A stretch of DNA of 64,000 nt from Pseudomonas sp. SORT22 (lineage in GTDB: Bacteria; Pseudomonadota; Gammaproteobacteria; Pseudomonadales; Pseudomonadaceae). Each line of letters starts with the position of its first letter. The stretch's first letter is position 1. The stretch is taken from positions 558,001-622,000 of the forward strand of contig NZ_CP071007.1 in assembly GCF_018417635.1 (NCBI RefSeq). Direction: 5' to 3'. Below the pieces are notes generated by a model that saw only the letters and a list, made by a program, of their open reading frames with translations, did not search any database and was not told the origin of the DNA. A program made the position numbers and the translations under genes. Below, in pieces: positions 35,455-44,271 of the stretch.

Positions 35455-36654
35455 ATGTCTGGTAATCGTGGTGTGGTGTATCTCGGCGCTGGCAAGGTCG
35501 AGGTGCAGAAGATTGACTACCCGAAAATGCAGGACCCGCGCGGTCGCAAGATCGAGCACGGGGTGATCCTGCGGGTGGTCTCCACCAATATCTGTGGCTC
35601 CGATCAGCACATGGTCCGTGGCCGTACCACGGCCCAGGTCGGCCTGGTGCTGGGCCATGAAATCACCGGCGAAGTCATCGAGAAGGGCAGGGACGTCGAA
35701 AACCTGCAGATCGGTGACCTGGTTTCGGTACCCTTCAACGTCGCCTGCGGCCGCTGCCGCTCGTGCAAAGAGCAGCACACCGGCGTCTGCCTCACCGTCA
35801 ACCCGGCCCGTGCCGGTGGTGCCTACGGCTATGTCGACATGGGCGACTGGACCGGCGGCCAGGCCGAATATGTGCTGGTGCCTTACGCCGACTTCAACCT
35901 GCTGAAACTGCCGAACCGCGACAAGGCCATGGAGAAGATCCGCGATCTGACCTGCCTGTCGGACATCCTCCCTACCGGCTATCACGGCGCGGTGACGGCC
36001 GGGGTTGGCCCGGGCAGCTCGGTGTACATCGCCGGTGCCGGCCCGGTGGGCCTGGCTGCAGCGGCGTCGGCGCGCCTGCTGGGCGCTGCGGTGGTGATCG
36101 TCGGCGACGTCAACCCGGTGCGCCTGGCCCACGCCAAGGCCCAGGGTTTCGAAATTGCCGACCTGTCCCAGGACACCCCGCTGCACGAGCAGATCGCCAA
36201 CCTGCTGGGCGAGCCGGAAGTCGACTGCGCGGTCGATGCCGTGGGCTTCGAAGCCCGGGGCCACGGCCATGCCGGTGCCAAGCACGAAGCGCCGGCCACC
36301 GTGCTCAACTCGCTGATGGGCGTGGTGCGGGTTGCCGGCAAGATCGGTATCCCTGGCCTGTACGTCACCGAAGACCCGGGCGCGGTGGATGCCGCGGCGA
36401 AGATCGGCAGCCTGAGCATCCGTTTTGGTCTTGGCTGGGCCAAGTCGCACAGCTTCCACACCGGGCAGACCCCGGTGATGAAATACAACCGCCAACTGAT
36501 GCAGGCGATCATGTGGGACCGCATCAACATTGCCGAAGTGGTGGGTGTGCAGGTGATCAGCCTCGACCAGGCGCCTGAAGGCTATGGCGAGTTCGATGCC
36601 GGCGTGCCGAAGAAATTCGTCATCGACCCGCACAAGCTGTTCAGCGCTGCCTAA
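35455..36654 (+). CDS. fdhA: Glutathione-independent formaldehyde dehydrogenase
   Basis: A 399-residue zinc-dependent, NAD-dependent medium-chain dehydrogenase oxidising formaldehyde to formate without glutathione. Catalytic zinc region NICGSDQHMVRG (C47) and LGHE (H68, E69); structural zinc cysteines C98, C101, C104 and C112 (CGRCRSCKEQHTGVC); NAD motif VYIAGAGPVGLAAAASA. The length matches the P. putida enzyme of known structure. It removes the formaldehyde produced by GbcAB, DgcAB and SoxBDAG. AGCGAGGTGAAAGC precedes the ATG. Confidence 0.95.
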   Translation: MSGNRGVVYLGAGKVEVQKIDYPKMQDPRGRKIEHGVILRVVSTNICGSDQHMVRGRTTAQVGLVLGHEITGEVIEKGRDVENLQIGDLVSVPFNVACGRCRSCKEQHTGVCLTVNPARAGGAYGYVDMGDWTGGQAEYVLVPYADFNLLKLPNRDKAMEKIRDLTCLSDILPTGYHGAVTAGVGPGSSVYIAGAGPVGLAAAASARLLGAAVVIVGDVNPVRLAHAKAQGFEIADLSQDTPLHEQIANLLGEPEVDCAVDAVGFEARGHGHAGAKHEAPATVLNSLMGVVRVAGKIGIPGLYVTEDPGAVDAAAKIGSLSIRFGLGWAKSHSFHTGQTPVMKYNRQLMQAIMWDRINIAEVVGVQVISLDQAPEGYGEFDAGVPKKFVIDPHKLFSAA

Positions 36655-36657
36655 ACA

Positions 36658-36762
36658 CATCGCGGGGCAAGCCCGCTCCCACTGTGCCTGTGGGAGCGGG
36701 CTTGCCCCGCGATAGAGGTCTGTCAGTCACATCGCATCGCGGGGCAAGCCCGCTTCCACCGG
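36658..36762. repeat. Three REP elements downstream of fdhA
   Basis: A facing pair (36658-36716) followed by a third single copy (36734-36762), all with GCGGGGCAAGCCCGC cores. Confidence 0.85.
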
Positions 36763-36837
36763 TTACAAGGGAACAATCCCCCGCCCACAAGGTCGAAACC
36801 TCGTTTTCCCTGCCTTAACGGCTGACGAGGTATTTCG

Positions 36838-37404
36838 ATGAAACGTTTCGCACTGGTCACCCTGGTGGCCCTGGCTGCCACTCCGGTATTCGCAGGCTTC
36901 AGCCTCAATGACGCGGCCAATGTCTACAACGCCGCCAAGGGCAACAGCGGCGATGCCGCGGTACAGGCCCCCGCTGCTTCGGCGAACCTGCTCAATACCC
37001 TCGGCAGCGAACTGAAAGTCACCCCCGAACAAGCCATCGGCGGCACCGGCGCATTGCTGGGCCTGGCCAAGAATCAGCTCAACAGCGGCGATTACGAGCA
37101 ACTGAGCAAAGCCGTGCCCGGCCTTGACCTGCTTTCCGGCGAGAAGGCCCTGGGCGGTTTGAACGGTCTGGGCACGCTGCTGGGCAAGAGCGACAAGTCC
37201 TCGGCCCTGAGCAATGCCCTGGGTAATGTCAAAGACACCAATGACCTCAACAACGCCTTCAGCGCGCTGGGCATGGACACCGGCATGATCGGCCAGTTCG
37301 CGCCGTTGATCCTGCAGTACTTGGGCCAGCAAGGCGTCGGCGGCTCGCTGTTGCAGAGCCTGGGCAGCCTGTGGGGCACAGGGGCGGGCGTGCCTTCCGT
37401 GTAA
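36838..37404 (+). CDS. DUF2780 family exported protein
   Basis: A 188-residue secreted protein of unknown function. Signal peptide at residues 1-19 (MKRFALVTLVALAATPVFA). The mature part is rich in Leu, Gly, Asn and Ala, with NLLNTLGSELKVTPEQAIGG, which I recognise as the DUF2780 pattern (VcgC/VcgE-like). Monocistronic: REPs lie before it and a terminator after it. Confidence 0.72.
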   Translation: MKRFALVTLVALAATPVFAGFSLNDAANVYNAAKGNSGDAAVQAPAASANLLNTLGSELKVTPEQAIGGTGALLGLAKNQLNSGDYEQLSKAVPGLDLLSGEKALGGLNGLGTLLGKSDKSSALSNALGNVKDTNDLNNAFSALGMDTGMIGQFAPLILQYLGQQGVGGSLLQSLGSLWGTGAGVPSV

Positions 37405-37422
37405 GCCAGCTATTTGCGCGGG

Positions 37423-37455
37423 CGGGGCGGTGTGCTATATGTCCCGCCCCGTTTT
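37423..37455 (+). terminator. Intrinsic terminator after the DUF2780 gene
   Basis: CGGGGCGG (37423-37430) and CCGCCCCG (37444-37451) form an 8-bp stem followed by TTTT. Confidence 0.75.
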
Positions 37456-37475
37456 ACAAGGAAGTGTGATTCGCC

Positions 37476-37904
37476 ATGTTCATGGACGCCCTGAAGATGT
37501 CTTTGCCTGCCGACGCCGTGCTCGGCTTTGTGGTCTACATGCTCGGCGCCGCCGTGCTGTTCGGCCTCTACGCATTCATCTACACCCGCCTGACCCCCTA
37601 CAACGAATTGCGCTTGATCCGCGAAGGCAACAATGCCGCCGCCATTGCCCTGGCCGGTGCCTTGATCGGTTTTGCGATTCCGGTGGCCAGTGCCATTTCC
37701 CATTCGATTTCGCTGCTCGACTTCCTGCTCTGGGCGCTGATTGCCGCAGTGGTGCAGTTGCTGGCGTTCGTGGTGGTCAACCGCTGCGTCAAAGGCATGG
37801 CTGAACGGGTTGCCCGCCAGGAAACCGCCTCGGCCATTTTGCTGGCCGCCGTGTCCATTGGTATTGGCCTGCTCAACGCCGCCTGCATGACCCCCGCCGC
37901 CTGA
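37476..37904 (+). CDS. DUF350 membrane protein (YjfL-like)
   Basis: A 142-residue inner-membrane protein with four predicted helices (AVLGFVVYMLGAAVLFGLYA, AAAIALAGALIGFAIPVASA, LLDFLLWALIAAVVQLLAFV and ASAILLAAVSIGIGLLNAA), arranged as two DUF350 repeats. E. coli YjfL is of this kind. It opens a run DUF350-DUF1190-DUF1190-glutathionylspermidine-synthase-like, matching yjfL-yjfM-yjfC in enterics. The first ATG has AAGGAAG rather far upstream; the ATG two codons later is also possible. Function is unknown. Confidence 0.8.
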   Translation: MFMDALKMSLPADAVLGFVVYMLGAAVLFGLYAFIYTRLTPYNELRLIREGNNAAAIALAGALIGFAIPVASAISHSISLLDFLLWALIAAVVQLLAFVVVNRCVKGMAERVARQETASAILLAAVSIGIGLLNAACMTPAA

Positions 37905-37920
37905 TCAGGGACGATCGACA

Positions 37921-38688
37921 ATGAAACGCAGCAAAACCATTCGCCTGGTCGCCCTCGGCAGCCTGCCGCTGGTGCTGTCCGCCTGTGGCGACCGGCCGAC
38001 CAAAATCATCAGCGAAACCAAGCGCTACCAGGACGTCGACTATTGCGTCATGGACGGCAAGCCGCGCCAGGTGTGCCAGCAAGCCTGGGTCGCCGCGCAG
38101 AACCACCATGCCGCCAACGTCCCGCGCTTTTTGACCGCCGAGGCCTGTGAGGCGGTCTATTTCAAGTGCGATTTTCGCCGTTACGCCAACAACTACGTGC
38201 CGCCGATGGAAGGCTTTGCCCTGACCACCGAACGCCAGGTGTACGCCGACGATGAGGACAACAGCAGCAGTTCGTCGACCAACAGCTCATCGTCGAGCGG
38301 CGGCTCCGGCGGCGGTCGTCGCTATTACGAGTACACCGACACCGATGCGCGCTATTCGACCGAGGCGATCTATCACGAGCGCGACGGGCGCAATGCGTTC
38401 AAGGTCAGCACCCTGACCGAGCAAGTGGCAAACCACAATTACTACGCCGGCCTGGACACCTCGCACCCGGCCTCGCAGCCGTTCAGCGAAGCCGCGCAGC
38501 ATGCGGCGGCGAGTGGCGGCGGTAGCGCCGTTGCCGGCAGCGACCCGGCGCACGTGGGCAGCGCCCACCCGGCGATTATCCCCGTGGCCCAGTCAAACAA
38601 GCTGATCAGCTCGGCCCGGCCGTTCGCGGTGGGTACCCACAACGGTTTTGTCTCGCGTGCTTCGGGGCGTGGCGGCTTCGCTTCCTGA
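37921..38688 (+). CDS. DUF1190 lipoprotein (YjfM/YgiB-like), copy 1
   Basis: A 255-residue outer-envelope lipoprotein. The signal peptide ends in the lipobox LVLSAC (Cys about 22). The mature region contains the DUF1190 core (YQDVDYCVMDGKPRQVCQQA and MEGFALTTERQVY). A Ser/Asn/Gly-rich low-complexity segment (residues about 109-128) precedes a second half. It follows the DUF350 gene by 16 bp and precedes a shorter paralogue by 13 bp. Confidence 0.82.
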   Translation: MKRSKTIRLVALGSLPLVLSACGDRPTKIISETKRYQDVDYCVMDGKPRQVCQQAWVAAQNHHAANVPRFLTAEACEAVYFKCDFRRYANNYVPPMEGFALTTERQVYADDEDNSSSSSTNSSSSSGGSGGGRRYYEYTDTDARYSTEAIYHERDGRNAFKVSTLTEQVANHNYYAGLDTSHPASQPFSEAAQHAAASGGGSAVAGSDPAHVGSAHPAIIPVAQSNKLISSARPFAVGTHNGFVSRASGRGGFAS

Positions 38689-38701
38689 ACGAGGTCAGCC
38701 G

Positions 38702-39298
38702 ATGAAACGCAGCAGATCCCTGCGCCTGCTGGCCTTGGGTAGCCTGCCGCTGGTGCTCAGCGCCTGCGACAACCAGGTGGCAACAATCAAGCCGTATAGC
38801 GAGGTGCGTCACCATCAAGGGGTGCAGCAGTGCATTGGCAGTGGCACCCGCGCCGAAGCGTGCAACGAGGCGCGGGATGTCGCGCAGCAACTGCACTATG
38901 CCCACGCGCCGCGCTTTGACGACCTCAACGCCTGCCAGCTGCGCTTTGAGCACTGCCAGCAGGTCGAGGGCAACGGCTTTTTTCTGCCGGCCATGGACGG
39001 TTTCAACCTGACCACCGAGCGCCAGGTCTATGACGACGGGGTGCCGATCGACCAGGCGCACTGGACCAGCCTGCGCTATGTCGATGCCGCACCGCGTTAC
39101 CTGGCGGAGCCTGTGTACCGGGCGCGCAAGGGCCGCGAGGCGTTTGTCAGCAGTGCATTGAGTGAACAGGGCAGAGCTGACGTGGCGCCTGCCCAATTGC
39201 GTGTTTTCGGCGGTAACAGCTATGGCTCGACGCGTTGGTTGACCCTGGATAGCAACGGGTTCAACAGCCGCTCGTCGCTACGCGGCTACAGCACCTGA
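38702..39298 (+). CDS. DUF1190 lipoprotein, copy 2
   Basis: A 198-residue paralogue of the preceding gene: the same N-terminus (MKRSRSLRLLALGSLPLVLS then AC), the same core (MDGFNLTTERQVYDDG) and a similar RYLAEPVYRARKGREAF segment, but without the Ser-rich insert. The start at 38702 is supported by the paralogue's identical signal peptide start. Tandem duplication within the operon. Confidence 0.8.
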   Translation: MKRSRSLRLLALGSLPLVLSACDNQVATIKPYSEVRHHQGVQQCIGSGTRAEACNEARDVAQQLHYAHAPRFDDLNACQLRFEHCQQVEGNGFFLPAMDGFNLTTERQVYDDGVPIDQAHWTSLRYVDAAPRYLAEPVYRARKGREAFVSSALSEQGRADVAPAQLRVFGGNSYGSTRWLTLDSNGFNSRSSLRGYST

Positions 39299-39307
39299 GG
39301 ATTGCAG

Positions 39308-40465
39308 ATGAAGCGAATTTCCATCGCCCCGCGCCCGGACTGGCGCGCCACCGCCGAGCAGTTCGGCTTCAATTTCCACACCTTCGGCGACGAGCCCTAC
39401 TGGGACGAGTCGGCCTATTACCAGTTCAGCCTGCGGCAGATCGAAGACGATCTTGAAGAGCCCACCCGCGAACTGCATGAGCTGTGCATGGCGCTGGTGG
39501 CCGAGGTGGTCGACAGTGAAGAGCTGCTCGAGCGCCTGGCGATCCCGGCACCGTACTTCGATTTGATCCGCCGCTCGTGGCGCGACGGCCACCCGCATTT
39601 CTACGGGCGCATGGACCTGTGTTACGACGGCAAGGGCCCGGCCAAGCTGCTGGAGGCCAACTACGACACGCCGACGTCACTCTACGAAGCCAGTTTCTTC
39701 CAGTACCTGTGGCTGGAGCAGCAGATGCAGCGCGGCATGCTGCCGGCCGACGCCGACCAGTTCAACAGCCTGGAAGACAAACTCACCCAGGTGATGGGTG
39801 CCAATACCTTTGCCACGCCGTTCTACTTTTCTTCGGTGAAAGACTCGATCGAAGACCGCGGCACCGTCGAATACCTGCGCGATATCGCCCTCGGCGCCGG
39901 GCTCGATGCGCGCCTGGTAGACATGGAAGACATCGGCCTGAGCCGCGGCGGGCGATTTGTCGATGATGTTGGCGCACCGATCCCGAGCCTGTTCAAACTC
40001 TACCCCTGGGAAGACATCTTCCATGACCCCTACGGCCCGGCGATCGCCACCAGCGGTACCTTGTTCGTCGAGCCGCCGTGGAAGGCGATCCTTTCCAACA
40101 AGGGCATGCTGGCGCTGCTGTGGGAACGCCACCAGGGCCACCCGAACCTGCTGCCGGCGTTCATCGAGCAAACCCCGGGCGCGCCCCTCGACAAGGGCTG
40201 GGTGCGCAAGCCGTTCTTCTCGCGCGAAGGCGCCAACATCGAGATCCACACCGCCAGCGGCAAGCGGGTGGTCGAAGATGGCCCGTATGGCGGCGGGCCG
40301 AGCATCATCCAGCAGTTCCAGGCGCTGCCGCGCTTTGGCGACAGCTACACGGTGATCGGCAGCTGGGTGGTCGGCGACCTGCCGGCGGGCATCGGCATTC
40401 GCGAAGACAACTCGCTGATCACCAAGGACAGCAGCCGCTTTCTGCCCCACGCGATCATCGACTGA
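39308..40465 (+). CDS. Glutathionylspermidine synthase-like ATP-grasp enzyme (YjfC/YgiC family)
   Basis: A 385-residue ATP-grasp ligase of the glutathionylspermidine synthase C-terminal domain family. Recognisable segments are GRMDLCYDGKGPAKLLEANY, DTPTSLYEASFFQYLWLEQQ, LFKLYPWEDIFHD, EPPWKAILSNKGMLALLWER and GSWVVGDLPAGIGIREDN. E. coli homologues YgiC and YjfC lack proven activity, so the substrate is unknown. Start at 39308 with GAGG upstream; a TTG two codons earlier is less likely. It ends exactly where the convergent acyltransferase ends. Confidence 0.82.
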   Translation: MKRISIAPRPDWRATAEQFGFNFHTFGDEPYWDESAYYQFSLRQIEDDLEEPTRELHELCMALVAEVVDSEELLERLAIPAPYFDLIRRSWRDGHPHFYGRMDLCYDGKGPAKLLEANYDTPTSLYEASFFQYLWLEQQMQRGMLPADADQFNSLEDKLTQVMGANTFATPFYFSSVKDSIEDRGTVEYLRDIALGAGLDARLVDMEDIGLSRGGRFVDDVGAPIPSLFKLYPWEDIFHDPYGPAIATSGTLFVEPPWKAILSNKGMLALLWERHQGHPNLLPAFIEQTPGAPLDKGWVRKPFFSREGANIEIHTASGKRVVEDGPYGGGPSIIQQFQALPRFGDSYTVIGSWVVGDLPAGIGIREDNSLITKDSSRFLPHAIID

Positions 40466-41353
40466 TCAGCGCAGCTCGGCGCGCAAGGCCTCGATGCGGG
40501 CGTCCTTGGCGTGCCAGAGCTGGTTGACCCAGTCCTGCACGGTCTGGCGAAACACCGGGTCGTTCTCGTAGTCGCCGCTCCACAGTGCCGGGTCCAGCTC
40601 ATGTACCTGGATGTCGATGATCACCTTGGGCAAATTGCCGCTGAGCAGGTCCCAGAACCCAGGGGCCTTGTCGCCGGGGTAGACGATGGTGACATCCAGC
40701 AGGGCGTCGAGCTGTTCGCCCAGCGCCGCCAGCACGAAGGCCACGCCGCCGGCCTTGGGCTTGAGCAGATGCTTGAAGGGTGACTGTTGGGCGGCGCGCT
40801 TGGCCTCGGTGAACCGCGTGCCTTCGAGGTAGTTGACCACGGTCACCGGCTGGCGCTTGAACAGCTCGCAGGCGGCCTTGGTGATTTCCAGGTCCTGTCC
40901 CTTGAGCTCGGGGTGCTTGTCGAGGAAGGCCTTGCTGTAGCGCTTCATGAACGGGTAGTCCAGGGCCCACCAGGCCAGGCCCAGCAAAGGTACCCAGATC
41001 AGCTCCTTTTTCAGGAAGAACTTGAAGAACGGTATGCGCCGGTTGAGCACCTGGATCAGCGCCGGGATATCCACCCAGCTCTGGTGGTTGCTGACCGCCA
41101 GGTACGAGGTGTCGAGGCGCAGGTCGGCGGCGCCGCGCACGTCCCAGATGGTCGGGATGCACAGGCGGAAGATCAGTTTGTCGATTTCGGCCCAGGTTTC
41201 GGCGATCCACATCACCGCCCACGAGGCATAGTCGCGGTAACGGCCGGGCAGGACCAGTTTGAGCAGGGCAAAGACCATCAGCGGGCCGATCAGGACCAGG
41301 GTGTTGAGCAGCAACAGCAAGGTCACAAGAATGCCCGTCAGCAAGCGGCGCAT
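40466..41353 (-). CDS. PlsC-type 1-acylglycerol-phosphate acyltransferase (YihG-like)
   Basis: A 295-residue membrane acyltransferase. An N-terminal hydrophobic helix (LLTGILVTLLLLLNTLVLIG) precedes the HxxxxD motif (NHQSWVD) and the downstream EGTRFTEAKR substrate-binding block. These fit lysophosphatidic-acid acyltransferases, especially YihG. The start MRRLLTGIL at 41353 is preferred to an upstream in-frame ATG that would add 33 non-hydrophobic residues. Convergent with, and directly abutting, the glutathionylspermidine-synthase-like gene. Confidence 0.8.
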   Translation of the reverse strand: MRRLLTGILVTLLLLLNTLVLIGPLMVFALLKLVLPGRYRDYASWAVMWIAETWAEIDKLIFRLCIPTIWDVRGAADLRLDTSYLAVSNHQSWVDIPALIQVLNRRIPFFKFFLKKELIWVPLLGLAWWALDYPFMKRYSKAFLDKHPELKGQDLEITKAACELFKRQPVTVVNYLEGTRFTEAKRAAQQSPFKHLLKPKAGGVAFVLAALGEQLDALLDVTIVYPGDKAPGFWDLLSGNLPKVIIDIQVHELDPALWSGDYENDPVFRQTVQDWVNQLWHAKDARIEALRAELR

Positions 41354-41533
41354 AAGAAAGCTCTTATATTCAAGTAAGCGGTCGGCAATGATAAGCACCC
41401 GGTCGGCGTACGCCAAATGCTCCGATCTGCTCCCGCCGGACAAATGTTTCACATTGTGTTGAATAAGCTATTGGCGCGAACCTATCCTGCCTTCGCAGTC
41501 TAAACACTGTCTTATCTCAAGGAAGCGGATCCT

Positions 41534-42037
41534 GTGAAATCGGTACTTGCACTGCTGTCCCTGTTAGCCCTGCCGGCCCTGGCCGCCGAGCCGACCCTGT
41601 ATGGCCGCTACGAATACATCAAACTGCCGGAAGTCGGTGGCCAGACCTTCAAGGCCAAGATGGACACCGGCGCGCTGACCGCTTCGCTGTCGGCCAAGGA
41701 CATCGAAACCTTCACCCGTGACGGCGAAGAGTGGGTGCGCTTTCGGGTCGCCACCAAGGACGCCGACGGCAAGGTCTATGAACACAAGCTGGCGCGCATC
41801 AGCAAGATCAAGAACCGCGCCGATGAAGACGAAGACGGCGAGGGCGCCGAGATCAGCAAGCGCCCGGTGGTCGACCTGGAGCTGTGCCTGGGCGACGTGA
41901 AACGCACCGTCGAGGTCAACCTGACCGACCGCAGCAGTTTCAACTACCCGTTGCTGATCGGTGCCAAGGCGCTGCGCGAGTTCAAGGCGGCGGTAAACCC
42001 GGCGCGGCGCTTTACCGCAGACAAGCCGAGCTGCTGA
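41534..42037 (+). CDS. Exported retropepsin-like (ATP-dependent zinc protease/RimB family) protein
   Basis: A 167-residue protein with a signal peptide (GTG start, VKSVLALLSLLALPALA). The catalytic-type segment is FKAKMDTGALTASLSA (D-T-G of retroviral-type aspartic proteases), with a later LLIGAKALREFKAAVNP flap/end segment. Family members are annotated as ATP-dependent zinc proteases although the fold is retropepsin-like. AAGGAAGCGG precedes the start. It sits just upstream of creB, as PA0462 does in P. aeruginosa. Confidence 0.78.
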   Translation: MKSVLALLSLLALPALAAEPTLYGRYEYIKLPEVGGQTFKAKMDTGALTASLSAKDIETFTRDGEEWVRFRVATKDADGKVYEHKLARISKIKNRADEDEDGEGAEISKRPVVDLELCLGDVKRTVEVNLTDRSSFNYPLLIGAKALREFKAAVNPARRFTADKPSC

Positions 42038-42047
42038 GCAGCTCACT

Positions 42048-42146
42048 AGCTGCAAGCTTTAAGCGACAAGCTGCAAGAAAAAGCGGTTCAGTGTAACTTC
42101 ACGCGATCCGCTTCTTCTTGAAGCTTGTCGCTTGAGGCTTGCCGCT
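42048..42146. repeat. Long imperfect inverted repeat over the creB leader
   Basis: Two 39-base arms (42048-42086 and 42108-42146), built of CAAGC/GCTTG units, are largely complementary. The loop between them holds the cre-tag-like site. Same repeat family as that before dgcB. The right arm ends 4 bp before the creB ATG, so the only GAGG (42134-42137) lies in the stem. Confidence 0.7.
42087..42102. promoter_or_regulatory. cre-tag-like CreB site upstream of creB
   Basis: TTCAG-TGTAAC-TTCAC matches the CreB consensus TTCAC-N6-TTCAC at 9 of 10 positions, 49 bp before the creB ATG, in the loop of the inverted repeat. Suggests autoregulation. Confidence 0.45.
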
Positions 42147-42150
42147 CCAG

Positions 42151-42834
42151 ATGCCCCACATTTTAATTGTCGAAGACGAAGCGGCCATCGCCGATACGCT
42201 GATTTTCGCCCTGCAAGGCGACGGTCACAGCACCGAGTGGGTGACCCTGGGCAGCGCCGCGCTGGAGCAGCAACGCCAGCGCCCGGCCGACCTGATCATC
42301 CTCGACATTGGCCTGCCGGACATCAGCGGTTTTGAAACCTGCCGGCAACTGCGCCGTTTCAGCGAGGTGCCGGTGATGTTCCTCAGCGCTCGCGATGGCG
42401 AAATCGATCGGGTGGTGGGCCTGGAAATCGGCGCCGACGATTACGTGGTCAAACCCTTCAGCCCTCGCGAAGTGGCGGCCCGGGTGCGGGCGATCCTCAA
42501 GCGCATGGCGCCGCGCGCGGAACCTGTGGTGAGCGCCGCCGAGCTGTTCCAGGTCGATACCCTGCGCATGCAGATCCACTACCGTGGCCAGGCCCTGAGC
42601 CTGACCCGCCACGAGTTTCGCCTGCTGCAAAGCCTGCTGGAGCAACCGGAGCGGGTGTTCAGCCGCGAGCAACTGCTCGATGCCGTCGGGGTCGCCGCCG
42701 ATGCCGGCTACGAGCGCAGCATCGACAGCCATATCAAGAGCCTGCGCGCCAAGCTGCGTGCGGTGGCTGCCGACGCCGAGCCGATCCAGACCCACCGCGG
42801 CCTGGGCTACAGCTACAGCCCGAGCCATAGCTGA
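42151..42834 (+). CDS. creB: Two-component response regulator CreB
   Basis: A 227-residue OmpR-family regulator. The receiver domain (HILIVEDEAAIADTLIFALQ) has phospho-acceptor D52 (LIILDIGLPD) and the conserved K in DDYVVKPFSPRE. The C-terminal winged helix is seen in LSLTRHEFRLLQSLLEQPER and ERSIDSHIKSLRAKLR, ending in HRGLGYSYSPSHS. ATG at 42151; four codons upstream in frame is an alternative start of another kind. Coupled to creC (TGATG). Confidence 0.92.
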   Translation: MPHILIVEDEAAIADTLIFALQGDGHSTEWVTLGSAALEQQRQRPADLIILDIGLPDISGFETCRQLRRFSEVPVMFLSARDGEIDRVVGLEIGADDYVVKPFSPREVAARVRAILKRMAPRAEPVVSAAELFQVDTLRMQIHYRGQALSLTRHEFRLLQSLLEQPERVFSREQLLDAVGVAADAGYERSIDSHIKSLRAKLRAVAADAEPIQTHRGLGYSYSPSHS

Positions 42835-44267
42835 TGCGCCTGGGGATCCGGATTTTCCTGGTGTACTTCCTGTTCGTCGGGCTGACCGGCTACTTCATCC
42901 TCAGCACTGTGCGCGAGCAGATCCGCCCCGGTGTGCGTCAGTCCACCGAAGAAACCCTGGTCGACACCGCCAACCTGCTGGCGGAAATCCTCCACGACGA
43001 CGTCAAGGCCGGCACCCTTGGCCAGAGCCGTTTGCCGGTGCTGCTGCGCGCCTACGGCCAGCGCCAGCCCAAGGCCGATATCTGGGGCTTGTCGAAGAAC
43101 CAGGTCAACCACCGCATCTATGTCACCGATGCCCAGGGCAAAGTGCTGCTCGACTCGGCCGGCGTGGCGGTAGGCGAGGACTATTCGCGCTGGAACGACG
43201 TCTACCTGACCCTGCGCGGCCAATACGGTGCACGCTCGACTCGCAGCAACCCGGACGATCCGGATTCGTCGGTGATGCACGTGGCGGCGCCGATCCTCGA
43301 TGACGGCAAGATCATCGGCGTGATCACCGTGGCCAAGCCGAACAAATCGCTGCAACCCTATATCGACCGCTCCGAGCGGCGCCTGCTATACCTCGGCCTG
43401 GGCCTGATCGGCCTTGGCCTGCTGGTGGGCGCGGCATTGTCGTGGTGGCTGGCGCGCTCGCTGCGCCGCCTGACGCGCTACGCCCAGGCGGTCAGTGAAG
43501 GCGAGCGCACGGCGCTGCCGCATTATCGCGGGGGTGAGTTGTGGCAACTGGCGGCGGCGGTGGAGCGCATGCGCACCCAGCTTGAAGGCAAGGATTACGT
43601 CGAGCGCTATGTGCACACCCTGACCCACGAGCTGAAAAGCCCGTTGGCGGCGATTCGCGGCGCCAGCGAGCTGCTCCAGGGGCCGATGAGCGACGAACAG
43701 CGCCAGCGTTTTGCCGGCAATATCGAAAGCGAAAGCGCACGTATGCAGCAATTGATCGAACGCCTGCTCAACCTGGCTCAGGTCGAGCAGATGCAAGCGC
43801 TGGAAGAACAGCAACAGGTGCCGCTGGCAGCATTGGTCGACGAGTTGCTGCTGGCCCAGGGCGCGCGGATCGAAAGCGCCGAGCTGCAGGTGCGTCAGCG
43901 TCTGCCCGCGGCCGCGCGCCTGCTGTGTGACCCGTTCCTGATGCGCCAGGCCATCGCCAATCTGCTCGACAACGCCCTGGACTTCACCCCTCCAGGCGGT
44001 TTGCTGGTGTTCGAGCTGGAGCACGGCGATGGCCGCGTGGCCTTGAGCCTGTTCAACCAGGGCGAGTCGATTCCGGACTACGCCCTGGGCCGGCTCAGCG
44101 AGCGCTTCTATTCGCTGCCACGACCGTTCAGTGGGCGCAAGAGCACCGGCCTGGGGCTGAATTTCGTCGAAGAGGTGATGCAGCTGCATGGTGGCGCGCT
44201 GGAAGTGGCCAACGTCGAGGACGGCGTGCGCGTACGGTTGTGGCTGCCGGCCAAGCGCCTGGGCTGA
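42834..44267 (+). CDS. creC: Sensor histidine kinase CreC
   Basis: A 477-residue inner-membrane kinase. TM1 (about 5-25) and TM2 (about 184-206) enclose a periplasmic sensor domain. HAMP follows, then HisKA with H265 (VHTLTHELKSPLAAIRGASE) and HATPase with LLDNALDFTPPGG and KSTGLGLNFVEEV. It phosphorylates CreB. In pseudomonads CreBC responds to penicillin-binding-protein-4 inhibition and affects beta-lactam resistance and biofilm; that is literature knowledge, not seen here. Overlaps creB by one base. Confidence 0.92.
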   Translation: MRLGIRIFLVYFLFVGLTGYFILSTVREQIRPGVRQSTEETLVDTANLLAEILHDDVKAGTLGQSRLPVLLRAYGQRQPKADIWGLSKNQVNHRIYVTDAQGKVLLDSAGVAVGEDYSRWNDVYLTLRGQYGARSTRSNPDDPDSSVMHVAAPILDDGKIIGVITVAKPNKSLQPYIDRSERRLLYLGLGLIGLGLLVGAALSWWLARSLRRLTRYAQAVSEGERTALPHYRGGELWQLAAAVERMRTQLEGKDYVERYVHTLTHELKSPLAAIRGASELLQGPMSDEQRQRFAGNIESESARMQQLIERLLNLAQVEQMQALEEQQQVPLAALVDELLLAQGARIESAELQVRQRLPAAARLLCDPFLMRQAIANLLDNALDFTPPGGLLVFELEHGDGRVALSLFNQGESIPDYALGRLSERFYSLPRPFSGRKSTGLGLNFVEEVMQLHGGALEVANVEDGVRVRLWLPAKRLG

Positions 44268-44271
44268 AAAC

